DNA from: UBA11891 sp049890035
Lineage (GTDB): Bacteria > Bacteroidota > Bacteroidia > Flavobacteriales > Flavobacteriaceae
DNA length: 64,000 nucleotides
Reading direction: 5' to 3'
Assembly: GCA_049890035.1 (NCBI GenBank)
Contig: JBMHCG010000039.1
Coordinates: 272,296 to 336,295 of the forward strand
This document shows positions 1-7,888 of the stretch, piece by piece. A program made the translations under genes and the position numbers. The notes beneath the pieces are model-generated. The model searched no databases, was not told the DNA's origin, and saw only the letters and a program-made list of their open reading frames with translations. Within the stretch, counting starts at the first letter, position 1, and each line of letters opens with the position of its first letter.

Positions 1-1187
1 ATTTGGACCAAAACTTTTTTCCCATTTTTAGAAGCATTGATCAACGCACTGACGACATGTGATAATTTAGAAAGACGATATACTGTTAATTTAATGGCCT
101 GCACCCTGGGATCCAAAGCAGCCTCACGCAAAAATTTGACCACATAGGAAAAGTCTTGATACGGAGTATGCAATAAATAATCCTGTTTTTGGATTCGTTT
201 TAAAATGGGCTGTTCTATGTTGAGTCCAGCAACTGGAAGGGGTTCGATGGGATCGTACAAAAGATCATTGCGCCCCAGACTCGGAAACTTCATATAGTCC
301 CGGCGGTGGTGATACCGACCCCCTGGTATGAGACTGTCCGTACTTGTTACTTTGAGTTTTTGCATGACAAAATCCAATGTATCCTTGCCGATGGTATTGT
401 CGTATACCATTCGAACCGGGTCGCTAAACATACGGTCTTTGACACTCTCAGAAATCTTATCTACATAACTTTTGGAGGCATCTTCTTCCAAGTCCAATTC
501 TGCATCCCGAGTGACCTTTATCATATGCCCTTCAATAGACTGATAGTTGAAAAAACTAAAAATCAAATGAAAATGATATCGAATCAAGTCATCTAGTAAC
601 ATAATATTTTGACGGCCGTCATCCAGTTTGGGTAAAACAATGAATCGATCCATCTCAGGTTTCAGTTCGATCAAAGCGTAGGTGGGTTCCGAATCTTTTT
701 CCAGAGTCATTTTGACTGTTAAAAATGCGGTATTATCGGTGAAATCTTGAATCCGATCTTTCGCCAAAATAACAGTTACCAAGGCAGGGCTGACATGCTT
801 TAAAAAATATTCGCGAAGAAAGGCATGCTCGGATTCCGAGACGTGTGTTTCGTCAATAAAATAAATATTTTCCTGCTGGAGATTTTGTTCGATGGCATTC
901 AATATTTCCAAACTCTGCTTTTGCAATCGAATAACTTTGCGCGTAATTTGTTCGAGTAAAGTTTCGGCTTTGATTCCCCCTAAAACCTTTTTACCAGACT
1001 TTTCTGATTGTGCAATACGTTTTACTGTAGCATAACGAACTTGGAAAAACTCATCCAAATTATTTGAGAAAATCCCAAGAAACCGGAGTCTTTCTATCAA
1101 AGGTACTTTCGAATCAGCAGCTTCTTGCAATACCCGTGCATTAAAATCAAGCCAGCTGATTTCTCGATTGATGTATCGGTTTTCCAT
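1..1187 (-). CDS. ppk1: Polyphosphate kinase 1, N-terminal part (cut by window edge)
   Basis: PPK1 reversibly builds inorganic polyphosphate from the gamma-phosphate of ATP and usually acts at the membrane. About 395 codons are visible, starting at the ATG at 1185-1187. The N-terminus reads MENRYINREISWLDFNARVL, the family's opening signature, and is followed by the N-domain motif SNNLDEFFQVR. The head domain and the start of the first phospholipase-D-like domain (AIKLTVYRLS, ALINASKNGKKV) come next. The two catalytic histidines lie beyond the left edge and cannot be checked. The start is 6 bases after the sixA stop, so it is probably the last gene of a pdxH-sixA-ppk1 operon. Identity is firm from the sequence; function is from family knowledge. 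Confidence 0.95.
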   Translation of the reverse strand, partial: MENRYINREISWLDFNARVLQEAADSKVPLIERLRFLGIFSNNLDEFFQVRYATVKRIAQSEKSGKKVLGGIKAETLLEQITRKVIRLQKQSLEILNAIEQNLQQENIYFIDETHVSESEHAFLREYFLKHVSPALVTVILAKDRIQDFTDNTAFLTVKMTLEKDSEPTYALIELKPEMDRFIVLPKLDDGRQNIMLLDDLIRYHFHLIFSFFNYQSIEGHMIKVTRDAELDLEEDASKSYVDKISESVKDRMFSDPVRMVYDNTIGKDTLDFVMQKLKVTSTDSLIPGGRYHHRRDYMKFPSLGRNDLLYDPIEPLPVAGLNIEQPILKRIQKQDYLLHTPYQDFSYVVKFLREAALDPRVQAIKLTVYRLSKLSHVVSALINASKNGKKVLVQ

Positions 1188-1193
1188 AGTTCT

Positions 1194-1679
1194 TTATTTC
1201 AAAAGCTGCTTTGGGAATCCCCATTCAGCCTGCCCATTTTGAATGGCTTGCCATTCGTTCTGCACAAAGATAAGTTTTACCCAAGCGGCGGTGGGTAAGT
1301 GTTGTATTAAATTTTGTGAAAGTTCTGCTGCTAAAACACTTAATGCGGGATTGTGTCCCACCAGACAAACTGAAGATTGACTATCTGGTAATTCCCGTAT
1401 TAAAGTTAATAAAGGGGCACTGTCAAAACGATACACTTCCTCCACTACACGGAGTCGCTCCATGGGTAACTGTAGCTGGTGAAGAACCAGGGTAGCAGTA
1501 TGCAAAGCCCGGTTTGCTGAACTTGAGTAAAACATTTCCACATCCGAAAAAACCTCTTTACTCTGGTTCGCTACGGCTTGAATTCGGCGTATTCCTTTTT
1601 CAAGAAGCGGGCGATTTCTATCTTCCACGCTATATTCCCAGGATGACTTAGCGTGTCGCAATAAGAGAACCTTCTTCAT
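1194..1679 (-). CDS. sixA: SixA-like phosphohistidine phosphatase (histidine phosphatase family)
   Basis: A 161-residue protein of the histidine phosphatase (phosphoglycerate mutase-like) superfamily. The catalytic RHA signature is at residues 8-10 (nucleophile His9) and the second conserved histidine is His109 in VGHNP. Length and the KSSW sequence after RHA match SixA, which in E. coli removes phosphate from phosphohistidine on phosphotransfer proteins. The gene abuts pdxH exactly and lies 6 bases before ppk1, so co-transcription is likely. The physiological substrate here is unknown. Proximity to polyphosphate kinase, whose intermediate is a phosphohistidine, is suggestive only. Confidence 0.85.
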   Translation of the reverse strand: MKKVLLLRHAKSSWEYSVEDRNRPLLEKGIRRIQAVANQSKEVFSDVEMFYSSSANRALHTATLVLHQLQLPMERLRVVEEVYRFDSAPLLTLIRELPDSQSSVCLVGHNPALSVLAAELSQNLIQHLPTAAWVKLIFVQNEWQAIQNGQAEWGFPKQLLK

Positions 1680-2333
1680 TTATGGGGCCAAACGTTTTGC
1701 TTCCCAAGACAGGTCAGCTTGTTGAACAAACAACAAACGGTCATGCAATCGATTGGGGCGCCCTTGCCAAAATTCTATAGCAAAGGGCCGTACCAAATAA
1801 CCTCCCCAGTGGCGGGGTCGCTGTGGCACTTGGTTTGTATACTTTTCTTCTAATGCTTGGAGACGGTTTTCCAAAACAGAACGATCCGTAATGGGTTCGC
1901 TCTGTGGTGAAGCAAGAGCTCCCAACCGACTGCCCAACGGACGGGAATCGAAGTAGGCATCGGATATAGCATCTGCCAATTTATCTGCATCGCCTTTGAT
2001 AATAACTTGTCGCTGAAGGGCAGGCCAGAAAAAGCTGAGCCCCACCTGACTATTGGCAGCCATAGCCTGGCCTTTTTCACTTTTGTAATTGGTGTAAAAA
2101 ACAAATCCTTCCGCATCAAAATGTTTCAGCAATACAATACGAGCTTTGGGAAAACCATCGGTTCCTAATGTAACCAACGACATGGCATTGGCTTCAATGA
2201 TATCGGGATGCTTTTCAGCACTAGCAAACCAGTCCTTGAATAGATCCAGAGGATGGTTCGATTTGCATGCATCATCCAAGCTGCCAAGGGTGTAGGACTG
2301 TCGTAAGTTGCCCAAATTTTGTTTTTTGTTCAT
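1680..2333 (-). CDS. pdxH: Pyridoxamine 5'-phosphate oxidase
   Basis: A 217-residue FMN-dependent oxidase that converts pyridoxine or pyridoxamine 5'-phosphate to pyridoxal 5'-phosphate, the last step of vitamin B6 synthesis and salvage. Visible family features are the FMN-binding segment around residues 64-90 (RIVLLKHFD, YTNYKSEKG), the EFWQGRPNRLHDR motif at residues 187-199 and the conserved C-terminal RLAP. Length is typical. It is the first gene of the probable pdxH-sixA-ppk1 operon. About 100 bases of upstream sequence contain no other gene and no clear promoter match. Confidence 0.96.
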   Translation of the reverse strand: MNKKQNLGNLRQSYTLGSLDDACKSNHPLDLFKDWFASAEKHPDIIEANAMSLVTLGTDGFPKARIVLLKHFDAEGFVFYTNYKSEKGQAMAANSQVGLSFFWPALQRQVIIKGDADKLADAISDAYFDSRPLGSRLGALASPQSEPITDRSVLENRLQALEEKYTNQVPQRPRHWGGYLVRPFAIEFWQGRPNRLHDRLLFVQQADLSWEAKRLAP

Positions 2334-2433
2334 AGATGCAAGGTAATAAATCCCAGATAGAGATATTCTCCTAGCTACGAAAACAGTAGATTATTCTTAG
2401 TGCCGTAAAAAACCTATACTGTGAAAAGCGATT

Positions 2434-3342
2434 CTATTCCCAATTGAATTGTTTTCCGTCTTCTGCTAAATGTACATTTTCAAAAAATAGTTGCGCTTGC
2501 GTAATAAAAGCACTTGGATCCTTGTAACGGGAAGAAAAATGACCCAGGATCAATTGTTTTGCATTTGCGGCAGCGGCTATTTTGGCAGCTTCTTGGGCGG
2601 TACTGTGCTTGGTTTTTTGAGCCAAATCTTGATGGATATCCAAAAATGTGGCTTCATGGTACAAACAGTCAACATCTTTTATGAGCTTTGCCAACGGAGG
2701 TTGGTATGCGGTATCACTACAAAAAGCATAGGATTTGGGAGGGGGTGGATCCAGCGTAAGTTTCGAATTGGCAACTGTTTGTCCATTGGCAAGGAGAATA
2801 TCTTTCCCTTTTTTTAAATTTTCCATATCAGATACATCCACCTGATAATGGGCCACTGCGGCTTTGTTAATTTTTCGCACCCCCCTTTTTTCCCGAAATA
2901 AATAACCGTTAGTGTATACCCGATGATCCAATGGTAGCGAGGTTACGGTAAATTTTTCATGATCTAAAACAAGTTCCGGTTCTTCGCTTTCCAATTCATA
3001 AAAATGCAACGGATAATTGGTCCAAGAATCCGCCAATTTCAATTGAAGTGTAATAATTTCTTTGATTCCTTTGGGGCCATAAATATGCAAAGCCATTTCA
3101 CGACCTAACAAGCGGAATGTGGCAATCAAACCGATCAAACCGTAAAAGTGGTCGCCATGCAAATGAGAAATAAAAACATGCTGGATTCGGGCAAATTTTA
3201 TATGGTGTTTTCGAAGCTGCATCTGCGTCCCCTCTCCACAATCAATAAGTATCAACTGCCCTTTGATTTCAAGCAATTGGGCTGTAGTTTGCGCATTGTT
3301 TCTGGGTGTGGCTGCATGGCAGCCTAAAATAGTGAGCTGCAT
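2434..3342 (-). CDS. rnz: Ribonuclease Z
   Basis: A metallo-beta-lactamase-fold endonuclease that matures tRNA 3' ends. Starting at the ATG at 3340-3342 the protein has 302 residues and begins MQLTILGCHAATPR, as RNase Z proteins usually do. The zinc-binding signature HLHGDH is at residues 60-65. Later histidines (LDHR, HSTAQEAA, LGHFSSRY) supply the remaining ligands expected for the family. An in-frame ATG at 3381 would add 13 residues and overlap the preceding gene by 38 bases. The shorter start leaves one base between the genes and fits the conserved N-terminus. Last gene of the pyrR-pyrB cluster. Confidence 0.95.
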   Translation of the reverse strand: MQLTILGCHAATPRNNAQTTAQLLEIKGQLILIDCGEGTQMQLRKHHIKFARIQHVFISHLHGDHFYGLIGLIATFRLLGREMALHIYGPKGIKEIITLQLKLADSWTNYPLHFYELESEEPELVLDHEKFTVTSLPLDHRVYTNGYLFREKRGVRKINKAAVAHYQVDVSDMENLKKGKDILLANGQTVANSKLTLDPPPPKSYAFCSDTAYQPPLAKLIKDVDCLYHEATFLDIHQDLAQKTKHSTAQEAAKIAAAANAKQLILGHFSSRYKDPSAFITQAQLFFENVHLAEDGKQFNWE

Positions 3343-3343
3343 A

Positions 3344-3643
3344 TTAAAATCCCAAGTCGCGTTCGATACGTTCCATTTCAATAACGTCCTTTGCTTCTCC
3401 TAGGGTCGGTACGACCATACAGTTCGCTGGGAAAAGATCCAGGTAGGAAGTTTCAACAACCAAAACATACGAATGTGACGTATCTATTATCTCTTTTAAC
3501 AGTGCGGTATAGGCTACTACGAATGCTTGATCAACTACTAACTTTGTGGCATCCCATATAATATCAACAGCTTTCGGAAGGAGTGAAAGGTTCAAGTCTG
3601 TATGACTTCTTACTACAATTATTTCTATTGCTGCATTATTCAT
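3344..3643 (-). CDS. Conserved-looking 99-residue protein of unknown function between pyrB and rnz
   Basis: I do not recognise this family. The 99-residue product has no signal peptide or membrane segment. Alternating hydrophobic stretches (IEIIVVRS, YVLVVETSYL) and a helix-like middle suggest a small alpha/beta cytosolic fold, loosely like a STAS or regulatory domain. That resemblance is an impression, not a homology claim. Its ATG overlaps the pyrB stop by one base and its stop lies one base before the rnz start, so it is almost certainly co-expressed and translationally coupled with both. Confidence 0.75.
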   Translation of the reverse strand: MNNAAIEIIVVRSHTDLNLSLLPKAVDIIWDATKLVVDQAFVVAYTALLKEIIDTSHSYVLVVETSYLDLFPANCMVVPTLGEAKDVIEMERIERDLGF

Positions 3644-4587
3644 TAAACTGCTACTTTTGTGGGAAGATGTTGTGAAGCAAGTAAGTAGATAACAGCCATT
3701 CGGATGGCTACACCATTCTCAACTTGATCAAGGATAATGGCTTGTTTGCTATCGGCTACCTCGGAGGTAATCTCAACACCACGATTGATAGGTCCGGGAT
3801 GGAGGATCACTAATTCTCTTTTTAGTTGATCTAACTTTTCAACAGTCAATCCATACAATTGGGCGTACTCTCTTGTGGAAGGGAAATACCGGTTATCCAT
3901 GCGTTCATTTTGAACTCGCAACATATTAACAGCATCCGACTGTTTCAAGGTCTTCATGAGATTGGTTTCAACAGTAACACCCAACGAACTGGCATACTTT
4001 GGAATGAGAGACTGTGGGCCACATAGCAACACCTCAGCACCGAGTAGTTGTAGAGCAAAAATATTGGAAAGCGCCACCCGACTGTGCCGAATATCACCAA
4101 CGATAGCGATCTTTTTACCTCGGAGCGAACCGATTTTTTCTTCCAGAGAGTAGGCATCTAACAAGGCTTGTGTTGGATGTTCATGGGTTCCGTCACCCGC
4201 ATTGATAATGCAGGCAGCAACTCTTTCTGATAGAAATTGTGCCGCACCGGGATGGGGATGTCGTATGACCACCAAGTCAACTTTCATCGCCAGTATATTA
4301 TTGACAGTATCTACCAGCGTTTCACCTTTTTTCACAGACGACTGACTGGCAGAAAAATTCAACACATCCGCACTCAGTCGCTTTTCGGCCAATTCAAAGG
4401 ATAATTTGGTGCGTGTACTGTTTTCAAAAAACATGTTGGCAATGGTAACATCACGCAGACTTGGGACTTTTTTTATTGGACGGTTAATTACCTCTTTGAA
4501 TTGATGAGCCGTTTCAAAAATCAAGCGGAGATCGCTTTCCGATAGCCCCTGAATTCCTAATAAATGATTGATGCTCAGTCTACTCAT
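3643..4587 (-). CDS. pyrB: Aspartate carbamoyltransferase catalytic subunit
   Basis: A 314-residue enzyme that joins carbamoyl phosphate and aspartate, the committed step of pyrimidine synthesis. The carbamoyl-phosphate loop NSTRTKLSF is at residues 56-64, the HPTQALLDA motif at 137-145, and HPGPINRGVEI, part of the aspartate domain, lies near the C-terminus. Length matches the class without a fused regulatory domain, and no pyrI is visible. The start overlaps the pyrR stop by 8 bases, a typical coupled arrangement. Confidence 0.97.
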   Translation of the reverse strand: MSRLSINHLLGIQGLSESDLRLIFETAHQFKEVINRPIKKVPSLRDVTIANMFFENSTRTKLSFELAEKRLSADVLNFSASQSSVKKGETLVDTVNNILAMKVDLVVIRHPHPGAAQFLSERVAACIINAGDGTHEHPTQALLDAYSLEEKIGSLRGKKIAIVGDIRHSRVALSNIFALQLLGAEVLLCGPQSLIPKYASSLGVTVETNLMKTLKQSDAVNMLRVQNERMDNRYFPSTREYAQLYGLTVEKLDQLKRELVILHPGPINRGVEITSEVADSKQAIILDQVENGVAIRMAVIYLLASQHLPTKVAV

Positions 4588-5134
4588 TATTTTTTGTTTC
4601 TAAATAAACCAGGCTTTCCTCATTGGTAACACCCCATTTCACATGTACTTTATCCCCTTCTAGGGCGTCAATCTGGGCACCTAAATAGTCTGGTTGAATG
4701 GGTAAATGTCGGCTAAATCGCCGATCTATTAGAACCATCAATTCAATTGAACTGGGACGTCCATAGGAGTCGATAGCCGTTAAAGCTGCTCGTATGGAAC
4801 GGCCAGTATAAAGGACATCGTCAATCAAGACAACCGCTTTGTTTTCAATTTGAATATTCATTTCATTGGGAAGTGCCTTTCTAATTTTATCACTTCGTCG
4901 AAAGTCGTCTCGAAAGAATGTTGTATCCAGATAACCACTTTCTATATCGGTAATCCCATGATCTTTGTTTAAAATAGCAATCAAACGATCAAGAAGATAA
5001 ATCCCTCTAGGCTGTAAACCAATGAGAACAACATGCTCACAACGGTTGTGGTTTTCGACAAGCTGGCACGCCAATCGTTGAAGTATTACCTCCAATTTTC
5101 GAGAAGACAACAATATTTTGGAGGAAGCGCGCAT
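4580..5134 (-). CDS. pyrR: Bifunctional pyrimidine operon regulator / uracil phosphoribosyltransferase-like protein
   Basis: A PRPP-binding protein of the PyrR family. In Firmicutes PyrR binds UMP and pyr mRNA and has weak uracil phosphoribosyltransferase activity. The 13-residue PRPP signature ends in DDVLYTG at residues 105-111 of the 184-residue product. I chose the ATG at 5134, giving a near-standard length. A longer frame from 5212 would read through a strong terminator at 5171-5203 and through the promoter-like TACTTTTG at 5143-5150. Only 8 bases separate that element from the ATG, so the mRNA may be almost leaderless. Coupled to pyrB by an 8-base overlap. Confidence 0.92.
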   Translation of the reverse strand: MRASSKILLSSRKLEVILQRLACQLVENHNRCEHVVLIGLQPRGIYLLDRLIAILNKDHGITDIESGYLDTTFFRDDFRRSDKIRKALPNEMNIQIENKAVVLIDDVLYTGRSIRAALTAIDSYGRPSSIELMVLIDRRFSRHLPIQPDYLGAQIDALEGDKVHVKWGVTNEESLVYLETKNNE

Positions 5135-5142
5135 GTGTTTAA

Positions 5143-5150
5143 CAAAAGTA
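5143..5150 (-). promoter_or_regulatory. Candidate -7 element of the pyrR promoter
   Basis: On the minus strand this reads TACTTTTG, a full match to the Bacteroidota TAnnTTTG element. The position 19 bases further upstream reads TTA, one mismatch from the TTG of the -33 element. The start codon is 8 bases downstream. Confidence 0.6.
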
Positions 5151-5170
5151 TCAAAAAAACACAGAGAAAT

Positions 5171-5203
5171 AAAAAAAGCCTTTCTTAGAAAGAAAGGCTT
5201 TTT
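5171..5203 (-). terminator. Intrinsic terminator after rpsA
   Basis: A 14-bp inverted repeat (5173-5186 with 5190-5203, loop of 3 bases) has the core AAGCCTTTCTT/AAGAAAGGCTT. On the minus strand it ends in a run of T. It lies about 20 bases past the rpsA stop and just upstream of the pyrR promoter. Confidence 0.88.
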
Positions 5204-5224
5204 GATGTTCAAAAAACAAAAGAA

Positions 5225-7057
5225 CTATTCTTGATTTTTCATTTTTTTCTTCAAATCTGCCAATGCATCCAAATCACCCAATGTGGTTTTATCACTATTG
5301 GCAGCGGCTACTTTTTTAGCCGCCTTTTTAAGATTTGCTCTTTCTTGTTCACGGAAGATAGCGGTATGAGAAACAACAACTCGTTTGAAGTCTTTACTGA
5401 ATTCAATTACTTTGAATTCGGCTTCGTCTCCTTTACCCAACTTGGTCCCATCTTCTTTTTCTAAATGACGTGATGGAACAAAAGCAACAATATCTTCATT
5501 GAATTGAATGGTTGCTCCTTTATCAACAACCTCTGTGATTTGTGCTGTATGCACAGTGTCCACAGCAAAATCATCTTCGTACTTGTCCCAGGGGTTTTCT
5601 TTGGTTTGTTTATGTCCTAGACTCAGTTTGCGTCCTTCTACATCCAATTCAAGTACAACGATATCCAAACTATCGCCAATGGCCATCATCTCAGAGGGGT
5701 GTTTTACTTTTTTAGTCCAAGACAAATCAGATATATAGACCAATCCATCGATACCTTCTTCCAATTCAACAAATACACCAAAATTGGTGAAGTTGCGAAC
5801 CGTACCAGTATGTTTGGATCCTACAGGATATTTTGATGTAATATCAGTCCATGGATCTGGATTCAATTGCTTGATCCCTAGTGACATCTTGCGTGTTTCT
5901 CGGTCAAGGGAGAGGACAACGGCCTCTACTTCATCGCCTACACTAACAAAATCTTGAGCCGACCGTAGATGGGTGGACCATGACATTTCTGAAACGTGTA
6001 CCAAACCTTCAACACCGTCTTCAATCTCAACAAAAGCACCATAATCGGCAATAACGACTACTTTACCTTTTACTTTTTCGCCTTCTTTGATCGAATCAGC
6101 TAGCGCATCCCATGGATGTTCGCTTAATTGCTTGAGTCCAAGTTGAATGCGTGATTTATTGTCATCAAAATCAAGGATAACAACATTCAATTGTTGGTCC
6201 AGTTCTAAAATCTCGCTTGGGTGATTGATACGACTCCAAGAAAGGTCGGTTATGTGGATCAGACCATCCACGCCGCCTAAATCAATAAAGACTCCGTAGG
6301 AAGTAATATTTTTTACTGTTCCTTCCAATACTTGTCCTTTTTCTAACTGACCAATAATCTCTTTTTTCTGTTCTTCAATGTCAGCTTCAATCAACGCTTT
6401 GTGTGAAACAACAACATTTTTGAACTCGTGGTTGATTTTGACCACTTTGAATTCCATTGTCTTGTTAACATATTGATCGTAATCGCGTATGGGTTTGACG
6501 TCTATCTGTGATCCAGGTAAAAAAGCTTCGATACCGAACACATCAACGATCATTCCTCCTTTGGTTCGACACTTCACAAATCCGTTAACGATTTCACCAT
6601 TGTCATGTGCGTTGTTTACACGATCCCAAGCTTTAATGACACGTGCTTTTCTATGAGACAAAACCAATTGACCGGTTCGGTCTTCGCGCGTATCGACAAT
6701 AACCTCCACTTTATCACCCACTTTAAGGTCGGGATTGTATCGGAATTCATTGAGTGAAATGACGCCTTCGGATTTGGCATTGATATCTATGATGGCTTCG
6801 CGATCTGTCAAATAAACGACCTCACCTTCTATGACATCTTCATCGGCTGTGTCGACAAAATTTTCTTTTACCAGTTTTTCAAACTCTTCCAATTGTTTGT
6901 CTGCCACTACGTCGATGCCTTCTTCGTAATGATGCCAATTAAAATTTTCTAGAAAATCCTCTTGCGATGTTTCTGATTGCGGTTCGGAAGTAGTTTCTTG
7001 GGGTGCAGTGGCCATTGTCTCTTCGGGACTAACGGCAGGTTTTTCTTCTTCAGCCAT
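5225..7057 (-). CDS. rpsA: 30S ribosomal protein S1
   Basis: A 610-residue S1 protein, which binds mRNA on the small ribosomal subunit. Six S1/OB-type repeats can be read at about residues 76-137, 154-219, 241-308, 326-395, 412-483 and 500-565. Repeats 3-5 carry the classic pattern GxVxxxxxxGxFVxxxxxxxGLxHxSxxSW. An acidic, Ser/Thr/Glu-rich N-terminal extension of about 70 residues precedes the first repeat. The gene has its own strong promoter and a terminator, so it is probably transcribed alone. S1 is often autoregulated through its leader; the 114-base leader here leaves room for that, though I see no decisive structure. Confidence 0.97.
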   Translation of the reverse strand: MAEEEKPAVSPEETMATAPQETTSEPQSETSQEDFLENFNWHHYEEGIDVVADKQLEEFEKLVKENFVDTADEDVIEGEVVYLTDREAIIDINAKSEGVISLNEFRYNPDLKVGDKVEVIVDTREDRTGQLVLSHRKARVIKAWDRVNNAHDNGEIVNGFVKCRTKGGMIVDVFGIEAFLPGSQIDVKPIRDYDQYVNKTMEFKVVKINHEFKNVVVSHKALIEADIEEQKKEIIGQLEKGQVLEGTVKNITSYGVFIDLGGVDGLIHITDLSWSRINHPSEILELDQQLNVVILDFDDNKSRIQLGLKQLSEHPWDALADSIKEGEKVKGKVVVIADYGAFVEIEDGVEGLVHVSEMSWSTHLRSAQDFVSVGDEVEAVVLSLDRETRKMSLGIKQLNPDPWTDITSKYPVGSKHTGTVRNFTNFGVFVELEEGIDGLVYISDLSWTKKVKHPSEMMAIGDSLDIVVLELDVEGRKLSLGHKQTKENPWDKYEDDFAVDTVHTAQITEVVDKGATIQFNEDIVAFVPSRHLEKEDGTKLGKGDEAEFKVIEFSKDFKRVVVSHTAIFREQERANLKKAAKKVAAANSDKTTLGDLDALADLKKKMKNQE

Positions 7058-7171
7058 GGCTGATAATTATTTGTATCTCAATTAATTGAAGCGGCTTTAA
7101 TGTGAAATTATTGAAAGCTGTTTGTAATTTGTCATAGTCTCTTAGCTGCTTCTCAATCACTTAAGAGTGCG

Positions 7172-7201
7172 CAAATGTACGGGTATTTGATTGATTGACA
7201 A
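7172..7201 (-). promoter_or_regulatory. rpsA promoter (TTG-N19-TACATTTG)
   Basis: Minus-strand TACATTTG at 7179-7172 with TTG at 7201-7199 and a 19-base spacer. This is a full match to the Bacteroidota housekeeping promoter. It predicts a leader of roughly 108-110 bases before rpsA. Confidence 0.75.
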
Positions 7202-7218
7202 GTAATTCTTGACGAAAA

Positions 7219-7881
7219 CTAATGGATGTGGGATATCATTTTTTCAAATACTTCATCAAGAGTCAGGTTAGAAGTATCAATAACAACTGCATCAGATGCT
7301 TGCCGAAGTGGCGCAACGGATCGATTGCTATCTCTTTTGTCGCGATTGAGAACGTTTTGATGAACTTCATCCAAAGAGACTTTTTCTCCCTTTTGTTGCA
7401 ATTCTGTCCAACGCCGTTGGGCTCTCACTTCAGTTGCAGCGGTTAAGAAAAATTTAACAGAAGCATGGGGAAAAACAACAGTTCCAATGTCTCTCCCGTC
7501 CATTATAATTTTTTTGTCTTTAGCCAAATCCTGTTGGCTTTTCAGAGTACAGGAACGAACAGCTGGCAATGCAGCTATAAAGCTAACCTGCTGAGTGACG
7601 TCATGAGAACGCAGTTCATCTCCATAGGCCTGGTTATTCAAATTCAATTCCTTTCCCTGCCACTGAAAGTGACAGTTTTCAACAAAAGACTCGAATTCTT
7701 TGGTATCCAATCCATCTTCGGTCAACAGACCCCGTTGCAGGGCTTCATAGGTGAGTGCACGGAACATCCAACCCGTATCCATATACAAATAACCCAGGTG
7801 TTGGGCTAATTTTTTTGCCAATGTACTTTTGCCCGTTGAAGCGTAGCCATCGATGGCAATGACCTGCGTTTGAGAATTCAT
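7219..7881 (-). CDS. cmk: Cytidylate kinase
   Basis: CMP/dCMP kinase of pyrimidine nucleotide metabolism. From the ATG at 7881 the protein has about 220 residues and starts with MNSQTQVIAIDG followed by the P-loop GYASTGKST at residues 12-20. The MDGRDIGTVVFP motif and the RDKRDSNR lid segment are typical of Cmk. A longer frame from 7938 adds 19 residues but runs into the lon coding region, so the internal ATG is preferred. It lies 7 bases after the lon stop, and lon-cmk are probably co-transcribed. cmk next to rpsA is a common bacterial arrangement. Confidence 0.95.
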   Translation of the reverse strand: MNSQTQVIAIDGYASTGKSTLAKKLAQHLGYLYMDTGWMFRALTYEALQRGLLTEDGLDTKEFESFVENCHFQWQGKELNLNNQAYGDELRSHDVTQQVSFIAALPAVRSCTLKSQQDLAKDKKIIMDGRDIGTVVFPHASVKFFLTAATEVRAQRRWTELQQKGEKVSLDEVHQNVLNRDKRDSNRSVAPLRQASDAVVIDTSNLTLDEVFEKMISHIH

Positions 7882-7888
7882 CTGTACT

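Noticed and set aside
2491..2817. Plus-strand open frames of 60-110 codons opposite rnz, lon, rpsA and others
   Set aside because: They are antisense shadows of strongly recognisable genes, with no signal, domain or independent promoter.
5135..5212. N-terminal 26-residue extension of PyrR
   Set aside because: It would be encoded by the rpsA terminator hairpin and the pyrR promoter element, and it lacks family similarity.
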